From assembly GCA_963082975.1 (NCBI GenBank), contig OY720348.1:54153564-54217563 (forward strand): 64,000 nucleotides of DNA, written 5' to 3'. The position numbers and the translations under genes were made by a program. The notes beneath the pieces are model-generated. The model had not been told where the DNA came from, did no database searches, and saw nothing but the letters and a program-made list of their open reading frames with translations. Below, piece by piece: positions 45,658-58,299 of this stretch. Origin of the DNA: Labia minor (taxonomy: Eukaryota > Arthropoda > Insecta > Dermaptera > Spongiphoridae). Position 1 is the first letter of the stretch. Each line of letters starts with the position of its first letter.

Positions 45658-46580
45658 CCTGGAACACCGACCCAAATATATACAATTTATTATTATAAAC
45701 TTTAAAAATTCTACAATTTTTTAATTATTTATTACAATTGTTAAATGTGTTTTAAAAATGACCCATCGAAAATTTAATTAAAAATTAATTAAAATATTTT
45801 AATTTTAATTTCAAATTGAAAAATAAATTCAAATTTACTTGATAAAATGTTTGATCCTGTATTATATATTAGTATATATATGTTGTTATAATTAGATGGC
45901 TTCAGTTTTATATTTTTCAAAGTATCAATAGCTTAAAGACTGTTTCGAGCAAGGATTACTATAGATAATAATATAAATTCTGAAATTATATTTGTACTTG
46001 TATGTAATTTAATTAAGAAAGGAGGTTATAATTTTTTTTTTTTTATAATCAAATATCATTTAAATTATTTATAATTTAATCTAAAAACATATTAATTAAT
46101 ATAATATAATTTATTTAATATTATTAGATCAAATTTATTCAACAATTTATTTGAAATTCCTTCCTTTATAATTGTTCATGCGTGTTATTATGTTCCTAAA
46201 TTCATGGATAATTTTTTTATATTTTTTTTTTCTTTTTTTGTGAGAGATTAATAAATATATTTCGTAATTTGATTCTAAAATATTATTAAAATAAATATTT
46301 TTTTTATTTTATTTTGAAATTAGAAAAAAATTTTAAAATATTTTAAATATAAAAAAATATTAATACAATATCAATTAAAAAAGATTGACGGGAGGCAAAT
46401 TTGAATAAGGATGAGGCTGAAACCAATACAGATCGATTTATCTTTATAAATATTATCTATGGTGTGAATTTCAAAAAAATCTTTAGAGCAGTTTAATATC
46501 TCAAAAATATTCAAATATATAGTATATTTATACAAATATAGATATACATATGCAAATTTTGCTAGTATAATAAGATAAGA
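45658..46580 (-). mobile_element. Helitron-like family E, long copy lacking its 3' hairpin
   Basis: Minus strand from A|TCTTATCTTATTATACTAGC (46580) through the GAAATTCACACCATAGATAA and ATAATCTCC/AAGGAGGTTAT-type blocks to ...GGTGTTCCAGG|T at 45658. It is the inverse partner of 56007-56887 over most of its length, but the terminal CGAGCGATAGCTCG hairpin is reduced to a bare CGG. A 103-codon minus frame (46371-46682) overlaps it and is not a gene. Confidence 0.65.
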
Positions 46581-46848
46581 TATATATATATATAAAAAGA
46601 AAAAGTCTTTTTGTCCATATGTTTGTATGTTCTGTCCATTGCGCTGAATATTCTTCAAATGCTTCCAGTTGAATAGGGTCAATCATGATGATTAATGATT
46701 AGTGAGGCAATTTCTCCCTCCAATTTGAGCTAACACCCTTAAGGTGTTACACTCCACAGAAACCCTGAGACCAGCTTCTTCGCACTATCATTAGGCAGTT
46801 CCTACGTATGCCATACTCATTGACTCCATATTCAGTTTCATATATATT

Positions 46849-46888
<40 letters not shown>

Positions 46889-47590
46889 TACCAAGTGGCT
46901 AACTGTTATGTTCCACTATGTTTTTATTTTACAAAATTTGGCAAATTTTGGCACACTACAGCCACTTTGCAATATTGTATTTACATTTAAACTAATATAT
47001 ATATATAAAATAAATGCATGAATCGGAATATATTTTTGAAATAAATAAACCAGCTTAAAATTTTTAAGAAAATAAGTGGTCTATCCAAATTTTGAAATTT
47101 ATCGGCCTCTTGGAACTTTGAATCTCCTTAATGATATGACTAAATTATAAAACATTTATTTCCATAAATATCAAATATTTATTAAATTATGAAATATTTT
47201 GAATAATAAATATATATAAATATATATATTGTAATAAAGTATAAACGAATTAACATTTATTTATAGTATTTATTGTTTTAATATACAAAGGTTTCGTTTT
47301 TTTTATTTATAAAAAAAAAGACAATAACAAACAATTTCTATAGTTATTCATTGTTTTAAAGATACTTCAAATAGATATTTTCAGTGAAATATTGTTTCCA
47401 TTGCAACAAATTCGTATAAATAAAACAAACATTCCATTGATAAATGTCGATACTTTCATAAATTGTGAGGAAAATTAAAGGAAAAGAACAAAAAACAATA
47501 AAAAAACACGCTCCGTGAATGTTATTTTTTTCTTTTCTTTTTTTTTTTGTTAGTTTTTTTTTTTTTGAAATAAATGAATAAAAACTTATT
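46581..47590. other. Spacer, no gene seen
   Basis: 46660-46830 has ordinary composition (GCGCTGAATATTCTTC, GGTGTTACACTCCACAG), then (TA)n at about 46851-46882. No family recognised. Confidence 0.35.
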
Positions 47591-47850
47591 GATCGGAATA
47601 ATCTCAGGAGGAGAATCGGATGACATTCTTTCAATTTTGGAGCTCAGCTGCTAGATAGCATGGCACATTGTAACACCTGTCACTTGTTCAACAAGATATT
47701 TATAATTTTCTAATGAGAGATTAGATAAAATTTGATTATAACCATCGAGCGTGTCACTCATCATGATGTTCAACATTATCCACTATTTTGAAAAGATGAA
47801 GAGAATAGTTTAATAAATCAACTACCCCAAAATGCCAATCCGTGGAAAAA
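47591..47850. other. Island of ordinary composition
   Basis: Contains CTGTCACTTGTTCA shared with 28.73 kb. No coding evidence. Confidence 0.25.
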
Positions 47851-47924
47851 ATTTTATGAAAAAATAAATTAAATCTTTATAGATATATTCCTCAGAGAGA
47901 AAGTAGAAAATAGGGGTTAGTTGG

Positions 47925-47998
47925 GTGTAGCTCAGGATAGGGATACTTGGAGGAATGTGGTTGCTATGACCGAGTTCCGTAAAGCCACAGATATATAT
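47925..47998 (+). mobile_element. LINE 3' extremity
   Basis: GATAGGGATACTTGGAGGAA, GTGGTTGCT..GACCGAGTTCCG and AGCCACAGATATATATGA match the last ~70 bp of the 22.5-kb LINE copy, including the microsatellite tail. Extreme 5' truncation is typical of LINE insertions. Confidence 0.7.
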
Positions 47999-48027
47999 GA
48001 TAGTTTAGATTTCCTTGAGTTGGTATA

Positions 48028-48532
48028 TTATTATTAATATCAGATTTATCCGGAATATAATCACGTATTTTTGTGAGATTGTTTTCTCGACGTTTCGGCA
48101 CTATTTTGACGCCATTTTTATGAGATTATTTAAACGGGAATATTTTTGGGATTCTGGGTCTTAGTCTGTGTGACCAAGAGTCGATATCGGGATTTTGGGT
48201 TGATAGGTTGGATGATTTTGTATTCAATGCGATGCTGTGAAGCTCCGAAGAATCCTGGGCACTGACACTGCTGACACACGTCTGCACTTGGCAACAGCCC
48301 GAGGCTGACTGACTTGCTGTCAGTGTTTATTGATAGTGTCCAGGATTCTTCGGAGCTTCACAGCATCACAGTGAATACAAAACCACCCAACCTATCAACC
48401 CAAAATCCCGAAAATATTCTCACCTAAATAACCTCTTGAAAATGGCGCCAAAATGGGTGCCGAAACGTTTAAAAAACAATCTCACAAAAATACGTGATTA
48501 TATCTTAGATAAATCTGATAATAATAATAATA
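48028..48532. repeat. Foldback pair of Penelope-like repeat G
   Basis: The left arm (48028-48260) and right arm (48315-48532) are inverse copies: ATCAGATTTATC, ATAATCACGTATTTTTGTGA, GATTGTTTT, then CGAAACG-containing core, GGGATTTTGGGTTGATAGG, and TGTGAAGCTCCGAAGAATCC. The left arm has an extra ~35-bp segment. The centre holds CACTGACACTGCTGACACAC-type repeats. The two hammerhead-like cores (48086-48128 minus; 48432-48470 plus) read outward. Confidence 0.85.
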
Positions 48533-49394
48533 CATATACATATATATGTAGTCCCGGATAAAGAAGCAAGAAACCCGGACGACTACTCGAGGTGCCAAAT
48601 TTTGAGGAGCGGCGATATAAAAATAAAATATATTTTTAAATTCATTTTTTTTTTTGTATTATTTTGTTCTTTGTCTTTATTACCATTATTTTTAATTTGC
48701 AGTCAATTTATATATTCTTGTAAAGGGCGTCAAATTTTGTTTTGCCCGCAAAACACTCAAACCGATCCTATATATATATATTATAAAGGTATGTGTTATA
48801 AATTTAATTTAATTAAATTTAATATTAAAGATTTGAACTCAATTTTTTTAGGTACTTATACGGGTTGGACGAATTATTTATAATATTATATGTGTTTGTC
48901 ATTTTAGATTGATAAAGTTAAAAAAATTACAAAATAGCTTTTGAAAAATCTGTTAAGATACATTTTGATATCCGATTAACCAAAATTTTAAAATTTTTTT
49001 TGGTAAATTGTTTTGTTTGTATATATATATTGTCGTATATAAAATATAAGGGGGTTGGTATTTTATAAGAAAATATGGATTATAAAATTAGTTTAATTAA
49101 TTGGTAGCACTCTGGATCGAATTTTGTATAATTAAAAGGGTTATTGAATCCGCGTAGGTTGATATGGGAAATATAAAATTGAATAGGTTCAATATGAAAA
49201 ATGCTTATATAAAATTACAACTAAAATTATTTATTTAATAAAACTATAAGAATTTAGGTTCCAATTGATAACAAAAGAAATTAAGATGAAATAGAATAAT
49301 TGAATGGTACCGTAAAAAAAATATAAATATAAATTAAAAGAACTTTAATTTATATTTAAGCAATTGCAATGTTAATTAATTAATTGTTAAGTAT
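48533..49394. other. A+T-rich spacer
   Basis: The 93-codon plus frame 48602-48883 is Phe/Leu/Ile-rich chance coding; no gene supported. Confidence 0.4.
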
Positions 49395-49750
49395 AAAAGT
49401 GTTAACACTTAGCATGAAAGAAAGGAATGGAGAGTTCATTGGAGACTTTGAGTCTTGATTGTCTTCCTGCGGATTTAGCTGGAACACCTCGTATGCAACG
49501 GCATCTCTCAACAAAAGGGGTTGGCCGCGGATGTCCTTCCTGCCAGGAAAAATGTCTCACTTCTCTCAAACCTTGATCAAGACTCACTCAAATATCATTT
49601 TCACCAATAATGAAACCTTTCCCCCACTTTGAACACATGGATGGGTCCCTGTACATGTGCAGACAACATGTCCCATGACCAATCGTCTTTTTCTTAAATT
49701 TAGCACGTGTTCAAAAATGAAAGTTCCAGCTCTCTCACCCTTATATACAT
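49395..49750. other. Island of ordinary composition
   Basis: Non-repetitive, with GGGTTGGCCGCGGATGTCC. A 61-codon minus frame (49402-49587) has no recognisable family. Candidate exon or regulatory DNA. Confidence 0.3.
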
Positions 49751-50495
49751 AAAAACTGTATTTTTCAGGATTATATATTACAATATATATATATGATTTA
49801 TAAAGTTATATATTCAATTTATTATCAAAGGGTATCAAATGTTGTTGCAGCATCAAAGATGATGAGATAGACAAATAAATCAAAAATAAAATCAATAAAA
49901 TTATTATTTTATCAATTCTAGCAGGTGGGATCCATGTCTCTAAAGAAAAAATAAAATATATACTTTATAATTCGATATGTTCAATATACAAATTTGTTTA
50001 AATTATGCTCTCAATAATTTATTTTTTATATTTTGAAACTATAATTCCGATTTAATTTTAAATTGAATATATTTCTTTAATATATTGTCATGAATGAAAC
50101 GTACATTGGATATTTTTGGCACATTTAGTTGAACCATCTCTCCCTCTCTGTTGCTATCATAAATTTAACAAAAACGTTGATCTTCAACGAGCTAAGAGTT
50201 TCTAGTTAAAGATAAGGCCCTTTAGAAATAAAAAAAAAGTTACTGGCCATATATCTTTTACTTAATATTTTGAAGATCTTATTTTTTTTACTTTAGCGAA
50301 CTTTACGAGTTTTGTTTCTAATAATTGTATCTCTTTTATGTCAAATTTCAAATGTCAACTCAAAAAAAAAACAATTCTTTGTTACTTTGCTAGAATAAAT
50401 TGACGTTCAAATTGTTCACAATCATCAGAGGCACTAATTTTTATATTTAATAGTATGAGTTCACTCATTTGATAATTAAATCTTTTATTACTATA
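49751..50495. other. A+T-rich spacer
   Basis: No gene or repeat recognised. Confidence 0.4.
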
Positions 50496-51388
50496 CACTC
50501 TCCATTCCAAAAGAAAACGAACTTTTAAATAATAAAAAATAGTACCACTAATGCCATCTGTTGTAATATTTTAGATGGCTTAGTCCCTCATTGACAACTG
50601 GTATAAATGTCATAGCATTTGGATGCATACAACAAAAGTTATTGCGTTTCAAATGTCAGTCTGTTTTGTACATCGGTTGGAAAATGAGTTTCAAACAAAA
50701 GCAGATCTTTGTGTTAAACTTGGTAAAACTTTTACTGAAACGCACCAAATGCTACAAAATGCATATGGTGATGATTGTCTATCCCGTACGCAAGTTTACG
50801 AGTGGTTCGGGTGATTCAAATCGGGTAGTTGATGACGAAAGATCAGGTAGTCCCAGAACCCAATTTTTACGATTCATAAGGAATTATCCACAAAGAATTT
50901 GTTCCACCCGACCAGTCACTGGAGAGTTTTACTTGGGCGTCATGAAGCGTTTGCTGGCAAGAATTCGTCGTATTCGTCCAGAATATCGAGAAATCGGCAG
51001 TTGGACTCTTTTGCACGATAATGCACCATCACATCGTTCGCGACTTGTAACTGAATATTTGGTCAAAAATCACGTTATTCCTTTGCATCTTTCGCCCTAT
51101 TCGCCAGATCTGGCTTCGTGCGACTTCTATCTGTTCCCTAAACAGCATTTGGCGATGAAAGGATAGTGGCACGCATCGATTGAAGCGCCATTGAGAAGGC
51201 GACGACCGACGTCCTAAAGACCATTCCAATAAAGGATATGGAGAAGTCGTTTGACAACTTGTTGGAGCGTGCAAATTTGTGTATCGATGCAGAAGGGGAA
51301 TACATTGATTAATAAAAATGGTTTGTTCCAAATTGTACATTGGTTTTTGTTTTTTTAAAAAGTTCGGTTTCTTTTGGAATGGAGGGTG
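50496..51388 (+). mobile_element. mariner element, internally deleted, with TIRs and TA sites
   Basis: Inverted ends CACTCTCCATTCCAAAAGAA (left) and its complement TTTGGAATGGAGGGTG (right) lie between TA dinucleotides at 50494-50495 and 51389-51390. The 893-bp length is about 0.4 kb short of a typical ~1.3-kb mariner, matching the missing middle of the transposase. Confidence 0.92.
50623..51312 (+). pseudogene. mariner transposase pseudogene (D34D region retained, first Asp deleted)
   Basis: The N-terminus reads HRLENEFQTKADLCVKLGKT, ...HQMLQNAYGDDCLSRTQVYE, WFG, then a stop and frameshift into VVDDERSGSP, the helix-turn-helix and linker of mariner transposases. After a deletion that removes the first catalytic Asp, it resumes with KEFVPPDQS and the frame holding LLHDNAPSHRS and SPYSPDLASCDFYLFP. 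Exactly 34 residues separate the Asp of HDN from the Asp of SCD, the mariner D34D signature. A stop after LAMKG and another shift lead to the C-terminus (DMEKSFDNLLERANLCIDAE) and TAA at 51310. At least three lesions plus the deletion make it non-functional. The apparent 191-codon ORF (50591-51166) spans several of these frames by chance. Confidence 0.92.
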
Positions 51389-51390
51389 TA

Positions 51391-52009
51391 TATCTCTTGT
51401 TAAATTATAAACAAATAAATAATCAAAAAAAAAAACAAAAAAAAAATTTGATTTTTCTTTAAATTTAATAATTTATTGTAAATTTGTTTAATAACCGAAA
51501 TAAATATGTTTTTTTTTAAATTTAAAAATATACAAATATATAATTTTTAATTAAATACACGGTTAAGTCTCAAGTTTATTTATTTATTAAGATTATAATC
51601 TTTTCGATTGATACAGCATCATAAAGTTATTTACACCCTCAAATAGAAGGCCTTTTATTTAGAGGGCTGCAAAGATTATTAGACGTCAATTGAAAAGAAG
51701 AAAGCTTCTTATGGTGTGACAACCGAAATGCTCATAAACCAAGTCTATAAACAAACTTCAAACTTTACTGAGTGTTTAAATAAAAATTATTTTTATTAAG
51801 TTTTATTATATTTTCTAACTATAATTTTAAAACATTACATTCATAAAAATTTCATAATTAAAATTTTAAATAAAATCATATTATATTAATTATAAAATTT
51901 CCATATATTTCATCAATATTTTCTTTTATTTATTTATTTTTTTTTTTTTATTAATTTTTTTTTTTCTTTTTTTCATCGAAAAAGATCAATAGTTTAATTC
52001 TCGCATCGT
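51391..52009. other. A+T-rich spacer
   Basis: No gene or repeat recognised. Confidence 0.4.
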
Positions 52010-52320
52010 TCAGTAGAAAATTAACCCTCGCTGGCAATCAGAGTGTTGAAGTAATGATAGAATCTGACAAGTTAGTTATAAATTTCAACATCTGGACATC
52101 TCGTTTTAATTTAATTACATAATTCATTTTAAAACTCAAGCTGCCCGGAAAGCAACTCGGAGAGATGGCAGATGAACACAAACCTTTCATCTAATCTTCA
52201 TCTTTAATAAATTATTTATCCATTCTATTTTGACGCTCCTTATTAGCTTGAGATCAATCAATTTGATGAAGATTTAATTACATTTCGAGTCCACGATTAT
52301 TTAAAAAAAGATAGGGGAAA
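52010..52320. other. Island of ordinary composition
   Basis: Unique sequence (GATAGAATCTGACAAGTTAG, CAAGCTGCCCGGAAAGCAAC, TTGACGCTCCTTATTAGCTTG). No coding evidence. Confidence 0.25.
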
Positions 52321-52407
52321 AAATCATTGTACAAGTATACATAACTTTCTTTAATTTTATTGATCACAAATGAAAACTATTATTGTATATAATATATAAA
52401 AAAAATA

Positions 52408-52563
52408 AGTCAGTCATATAAAATCATCATATAATATAATTTAATGAGTAGATAGTAAAGATTATATAATATATTGGGTCCATTTAGCGCCACCCATCCA
52501 ATAATATTATTTTGTTCTAAGATTGAATCCATATATTCATATTTTTTAGATTACTGATAATTT
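52408..52563 (+). mobile_element. SINE-like S2 fragment
   Basis: AAGTCAGTCATATAAAATCA to TATTCATATTTTTTAGATTA matches 41553-41708, including GGGTCCATTTAGCGCCACCC. It lacks both the box-B region and the core. Confidence 0.8.
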
Positions 52564-52979
52564 TTTGAATAAATCCGATTATATAAATAGTAAAGTATAT
52601 ATATAGTGGTATTGTAATATTACTACTCCCAGTGTGAAATGATGATTTGGCGTGTTCTATCATACATATTTTATATTATAATAAAAAAAAATGCATTGAT
52701 GAAATAAATACAATATAATTAAACTTTAATAGTACAATATTTTATATATACTTAGATGTATAAAATTAAGGCAAATGAAAAAACACAAAAACAGCTTAAA
52801 ACTAGTAATTTGTAAAAATTAATAAAATAAATATAATTGTATAACATTGTAAATAATTATTTCTATAATATTAAAAAAAACAAATTAATTTTTTTTTTCT
52901 TAAAAAATTATATTAATAATGTATTGTATGTGTAATTATCATTCTTTGGAAGCTTTATCGTTCGTTTTTATCGTTTGGC

Positions 52980-53090
52980 GCCTATATAGTATCGATCTTA
53001 GTTGGGAAGCTAATAACAAGTAGGTGCCTCCAATCATGAATATCAAGATAAAGGTTGAAAGGATCCGCGCTGTACTGATCATACATTTTT
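52980..53090 (+). mobile_element. SINE S1 fragment (core domain)
   Basis: TTGGGAAGCTA, GTAGGTGCCTCCAATCATG, ATATCAAGATAAAGGTTGAA and GTACTGATCAT: the S1 middle plus core, no tRNA head. Confidence 0.7.
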
Positions 53091-54080
53091 TTTCTAATTG
53101 TCATATGATTTTTTCAGTTTATATTAAGACCATTGATGCAAATTATTATTCATCCCTTTTTTTTCATTATTTATATCAATGCAAAACTACAATGCTACCA
53201 TAAATTTTTTCATAATTTTCCCTAAAAATTAACATAATTATATATGTATACATATGTATATAAATACACTCCATACTAGTGTTATGTTAAGCTGTACTAA
53301 AATCCTAAAACCATATCATAATAACAAATACCAGCCCTTCTCCTTCTGATTATTAACCATTTTAAGTTTTTTTTTTATTTTTTCATTTTCTTTTCACTGA
53401 GAATAATTGGTTTTGTTTTTATCCTGGGGCTGTTATTTTCATTCTTTTTTCTTTACTTTCTTTTTTTTTTTTATTGCAATCTTTCTTGCCTATTTCGATT
53501 TGTTTATTTGATAGATTTTTATTTATTTATTTATTTCACAATAAACCTATTTTCAATATGATTGTAACATTGAACAAAAAAAAAAAAAAAAAAAAAAAAA
53601 GGGAAAAAAAAATTCTTCGATAGGCAAAAAAGCTACAAAATCAAGTATACAACAAAAAGAGGACCTGAATTTTTAAATCGGTGGTGCGTTAAAGTAAACA
53701 ACGACAATGGCATGAAGAAAAGCAATTTCGAATAAATACAATTTTCAATTCTAGAAGTTGGCCAACCAAACAGGATATATTTGTCAATTTTTATTTTATT
53801 TTATTGGACAAAAATTAGTTAACAAAGAGGTAATGTATTGAATTGACTCCCATCCCATCATTTTCAATACCACACTTTTATCCACAATTATCAAATAAAA
53901 TAAAGTCCGAAATTAACAAATAAAATCATATAGGAATTTTTTTTATATTTATGATTTTAAATAATTAATTCGCATAAATATAATACAAAAATTTAAGAAT
54001 TATTTGAGTGTTTTATTTTTAAAAATAAATAAATTGATTAGACGAATATTTACGGATTGTTTATTTCAAATTTAATTTTA
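53091..54080. other. A+T-rich spacer with a long A run
   Basis: A poly-A run of more than 20 bases near 53576-53600; no gene seen. Confidence 0.45.
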
Positions 54081-54290
54081 TCTTATCTTATTATACTATC
54101 AGAAATTATATATATATATACAAATATATATATGTATATATGTATATATATGTATTTTTGAAATATTAAACCGCTCGAAGAATTTTTTTGAAATTCACAC
54201 CGTAGATAATATTTACAAAGAAAAATCGATTCAGCCTTAAGAAAATAGTAAATTTAAGTGACATCAGCAACTACGTAAGACCAAGCGCTT
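54081..54290 (+). mobile_element. Helitron-like family E, 5' portion
   Basis: A|TCTTATCTTATTATACTATC, TA tract, TTTTTGAAATATTAAACCGC, GAAATTCACACCGTAGATAA. It diverges after about 54290. Confidence 0.6.
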
Positions 54291-55609
54291 CCTTAAATAC
54301 AAAATATAAATATATATATATATTTATATAAATAAATCAAATTACGAAATATATATTATGTTATATCCATAGGCCATACTTTTCTTTCAGTGCTTTAATA
54401 CATGCGTTTAAGGGGGGAAGATTTTATGGCTAATTTTTTTTAATTTTTGTTCTTTTAAATTATTTTAACAACATCTACCCCCTCCTCACCTTCTACTAAA
54501 AAAACAAATAAATAAAAATTCCAAAAACCTCCTCCTTTACTAAATCCAGCTTAAAAGATAATGATCAACTAATCCAATGTCTTTGAAAAATTAGGAGAAT
54601 CTATTAAGAATTAAAGCGTAGGATTAGCGGTTTGGTGTTGGATTAGGACATTGCCATTCTAATTTTATAAATAATAATCTACTCTAAAATTTGCGGTTTC
54701 TATTTGATCAACCCCATTCTTTCTTAGATCAAACAAATTATTAATTTAATTAATTAAAATAATAATATAAAAACATATTATTATTTTAAAGTGTTATATT
54801 TTATTATATTGTAAGTATTTATTTATATATATATATATATATATCGATTCAATTTCAAGAAAAGCCTTACAAAAATAATGTATATTAAGTATTTTTGAAT
54901 CTGTTTTTAAATTAAATATTAAAAACTATTATTTGGTACAAATAAGTTAAATCAACATAAAATGTGTCATGATTCAATATTTTAATTCATTCCTTTTCAA
55001 TCAGTGCAAAAGCGAACAAACCTGATAATTATATATAATAAAAAATCAATAGTAGTAAAAATAAATATTGATAAATTAATAAAAAATTGTATACTATAAA
55101 ATAAACAAATACTAAATAAATGATTCAAAGAGATAAAATTTAGAAATAAATAACCATATTAATATATGTATATTTAAGTTTATATGAAAAGAACAATATC
55201 GATATATATATAAATATATATAAAGAAATACAATCTAAATATTGTATTACACATTTTTTTCTTATATAATAATTTGATAATAGTTTTTAAAATAATATAA
55301 TAATTAGGAAAAATTATTATTGAAATGTAAGCCATCTAAGAAGTTTTGTACATAAATGAATTTAAAAAAATTGAATTTTAATATACTACCTGCAAAATCC
55401 CAAATCTCTTTTTGTCACCTTTTGAAAATAAAAACTGAGAAAAAAATTCAATATATTAAAGTATATTTTTTGGAATGTTTTGTGTGCGTTGTTCATATCA
55501 ATTAAAACAAAAGTTAAAATATCCATATTAAATTGATTCCTGATTGAATTGAAAAATCGATTATGATGTTGCCCAATTGTCTTTTTGGATTTAATCTTGA
55601 TTTGATCTA
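54291..55609. other. A+T-rich spacer, no gene seen
   Basis: Only simple tracts. The minus frame 55386-55637 has no motif. Confidence 0.4.
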
Positions 55610-55830
55610 ACGAACCAAGAAGAACTTTCCCCTTCACCTTTCATCCTGCCTCAATGTCAACTTCACCTTCCACTGAATACAAATTTCGAGAACTCACGCA
55701 TGATCGAATGATGTCCCCTTCCCCCCTCCACTACACCCTCTGGACCCTCACCGACTGACAGTAAACTTGATAATATTTTACCCCTCTCCCTTCATTTATC
55801 TCTCATCCCTGACTGATAAGTTAATTAAAA
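55610..55830. other. C-rich island
   Basis: CTTCCCCCCTCCACTACACC and CACCGACTGACAGTAAACTTG. A GACTGACAG motif recurs in the 61.8-kb island. No coding evidence. Confidence 0.25.
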
Positions 55831-56006
55831 ATTTAGATTTATTCATTGAATTAATTATGAAATAAATTAAAAATGAAGATATTTAAATTAATTGTAAATT
55901 CAAACAGCAGTGACCAATTTGTAGTTTTATATATGCCAAGTGTTATTTGATCTCAACGTTTAAATATGAAACGTTTTAATGGAATTTCAACTAATGCGAA
56001 TATATA

Positions 56007-56887
56007 TCTTATCTTATTATTTATTATATTAGCAAAAATTATATTTATATATATATATTTGTATATAAATACTATATATTTGTATATTTTTGAGATAATA
56101 ATCTGCTCAAAAGATTTTTTTGAAATTCACACCATTGATAATATTTATAAAGAAAGATCAATCTGTATTGGTTTCAAACTCGAGAAAAATCAACTTTATT
56201 AGTATTTTCTTAATTTAAAATAGTAGATTTAAATGACGTCACAAATAACGGCATTCTTATTGAAATTTGCCTCCCGCCATTCTTTTTTAATTGATATTGT
56301 ATTAATATTTTTTTATATTTAAAATATTTAATTTTAATTACGAAATATATTTATCATCCCCGCACCCAAAAAAAAAACTTGGTGAAGTTAGCTACATATA
56401 TCACATATAAGCAAAGGAAGGAGGTTCAAATGAATAAATAAATTATATTATATTAATTAAAATGTTTTTTAGATTAAATTATATATAATATATAAATGAT
56501 ATTTGATTATAATAAATAAAAAGAAAAAATATAATCTCCTTTCTTAATTAAAATATAGACAAGTACAGGTGTCAATACAATTTCAGAATTTATATTATTA
56601 TCAGTAGTAATCCTTGGTCGAAACAGTATATAGCTATTGCTACTTTGAAAAATATAAAACTTAAGCCATCTCTAATTATAACAACATAAATATATAATAT
56701 AGTATCAAATAAATTTGAATATATTTTTAATCTTGAAATGAAAATCAAGTTATTTTATTTAATTTGTACTATTTTAGTAAACAAATTTTTGATGGGTCAT
56801 TTTTAGAAAATCCATTTAACAATTTTTTATAATAATAAATTATATAAATTTGTTAAAGGGTCGAGCGATAGCTCGGTGTGTTCCAGG
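56007..56887 (+). mobile_element. Helitron-like family E, long copy with intact hairpin
   Basis: A|TCTTATCTTATTATTTATTA ... GAAATTCACACCATTGATAA ... ATGACGTCACAAATAACGGC ... GGAAGGAGGTTC ... GATGGGTCATTTTTAG ... GGGTCGAGCGATAGCTCGGT and TTCCAGG|T. The hairpin CGAGC-GATA-GCTCG is perfect. 881 bp, non-coding. Confidence 0.68.
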
Positions 56888-57681
56888 TACTTTATATATA
56901 TATTCCTCGCGCTTACAATATTATTTCACTCTATTTTGCATTGTAATGAATAACAATTGTAAGAATTATTATAATAATGAATTGATGCAGCCTGGTTGAT
57001 ATCCAATATCAGTATTGCATATAACTTGAATAAACAAAATATAATAAACATTCAAATTCGAACTGATTATATTTTGGTTGTTTATCAATCTTTTTTTTCA
57101 TCACCTGAAACGATGAATAGATTTAATGAGAAACATTTGATAAAGGATACCATATGAAAATAAATTTATTCAATATTTATTACTTATCAAAAACAATTTA
57201 AATGAAATTACGATTATTTGTTGTTTTTTTTTATATATAAAAAAAGTTAATCCAGGGGGTCAGAGTTTATGTTTAAAAAGTAATTTATTTAAAATGTAGC
57301 CACAAGATGGCTATATAAATATTTTATCTAGCGATGAATAAAATGTAAAATTTTATTTATTATATATATTGTATATATATATAATATGATATAAATATCT
57401 ATGGGATCAATGAAATATTAATTTGTTATATATTTGGACTCTTATTTTGAAAGTGGGCTAAGTTCATTTTCCAGTCAGTTTCGAGAAAACATCAATTTTT
57501 ATTATCGTTCAATTTTAAAGCATTAGCATTTTTTTAAAATATTAATTATTAATTACTAATAATTAATTTCAAAATATGAGTAAGATCATTAATTTATAGA
57601 AATCGCCAAGCACCGGTGTCAAATTGCCTTTTAGTCACTGTTTTCATTTTTTTATTTAATATAAAAAAAAATTTCTCACTT
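56888..57681. other. A+T-rich spacer
   Basis: No gene or repeat recognised. Confidence 0.4.
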
Positions 57682-57948
57682 GTGTACGTCCGACGCAAGG
57701 ACAACGCCTATCAAGTCGATTATATCAATTGATATGATCGATATGATTAGTGAAACGGGTCCTTTACCTTGATTTTCTTGATCAGAGGCGCGCTATCAAG
57801 TAGCTTTCCCAATTTTGATCCAGCAGGCTGGATTGACTCGGTCCCATAGCCCCCAGCTAGAGAAATTTTCTTTTCAGGCCCGGGACTTGAGAATCCGGAC
57901 CACGAGAATGTGAGGCAGCTTCGCTAACCTTTCACCCAGTGGCGCCTT
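57682..57948 (-). mobile_element. tRNA-derived SINE, family S1
   Basis: Minus strand: AAGGCGCCACTGGGTGAAAG, GTTAGCGAAGCTGCC (box A), CTCACATTCTCGTGGTCC, a box B with a small insertion (GGATTCTCAAGTCCCGG), core CTGATCAAGAAAATCAAGGT, and tail GACTTGATAGGCGTTGTCC. Confidence 0.87.
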
Positions 57949-58299
57949 AATAATATATTTATATACAATTTCAAAATTCAAATAAACATATAATAACATG
58001 AAGAAAATATTAAAAAATGGTTCTTATTGAGCAAAAAACTTTTTATATTCCCTAAATATATATTGTATAATCTACTAATATCGAATTTTGGGGTAGAATT
58101 AATTTTTATTCTCTTTAATCATTTATTACCCAAAGTGGTTTATATAAACAATACGGGACGACGATGAAATGCAAGCGGTCTAACTTAGACTACAAAATAT
58201 TAAGGTGGGGGAATAAGAGACTACGATTGTAGATCTCATTCAAGCAAGTTAGATTATTTAAGAGTTTTTCAAATGAAAGTAGCATTCAGTTCATTCGGT

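Noticed and set aside
46371-46682. 103-codon minus frame
   Set aside because: Lies mostly on Helitron-like family E; the similar frame at 55966-56202 is the same repeat.
50591-51166. 191-codon apparent intact protein
   Set aside because: Mixes three frames of a decayed mariner transposase; its first ~75 codons are out of the real frame.
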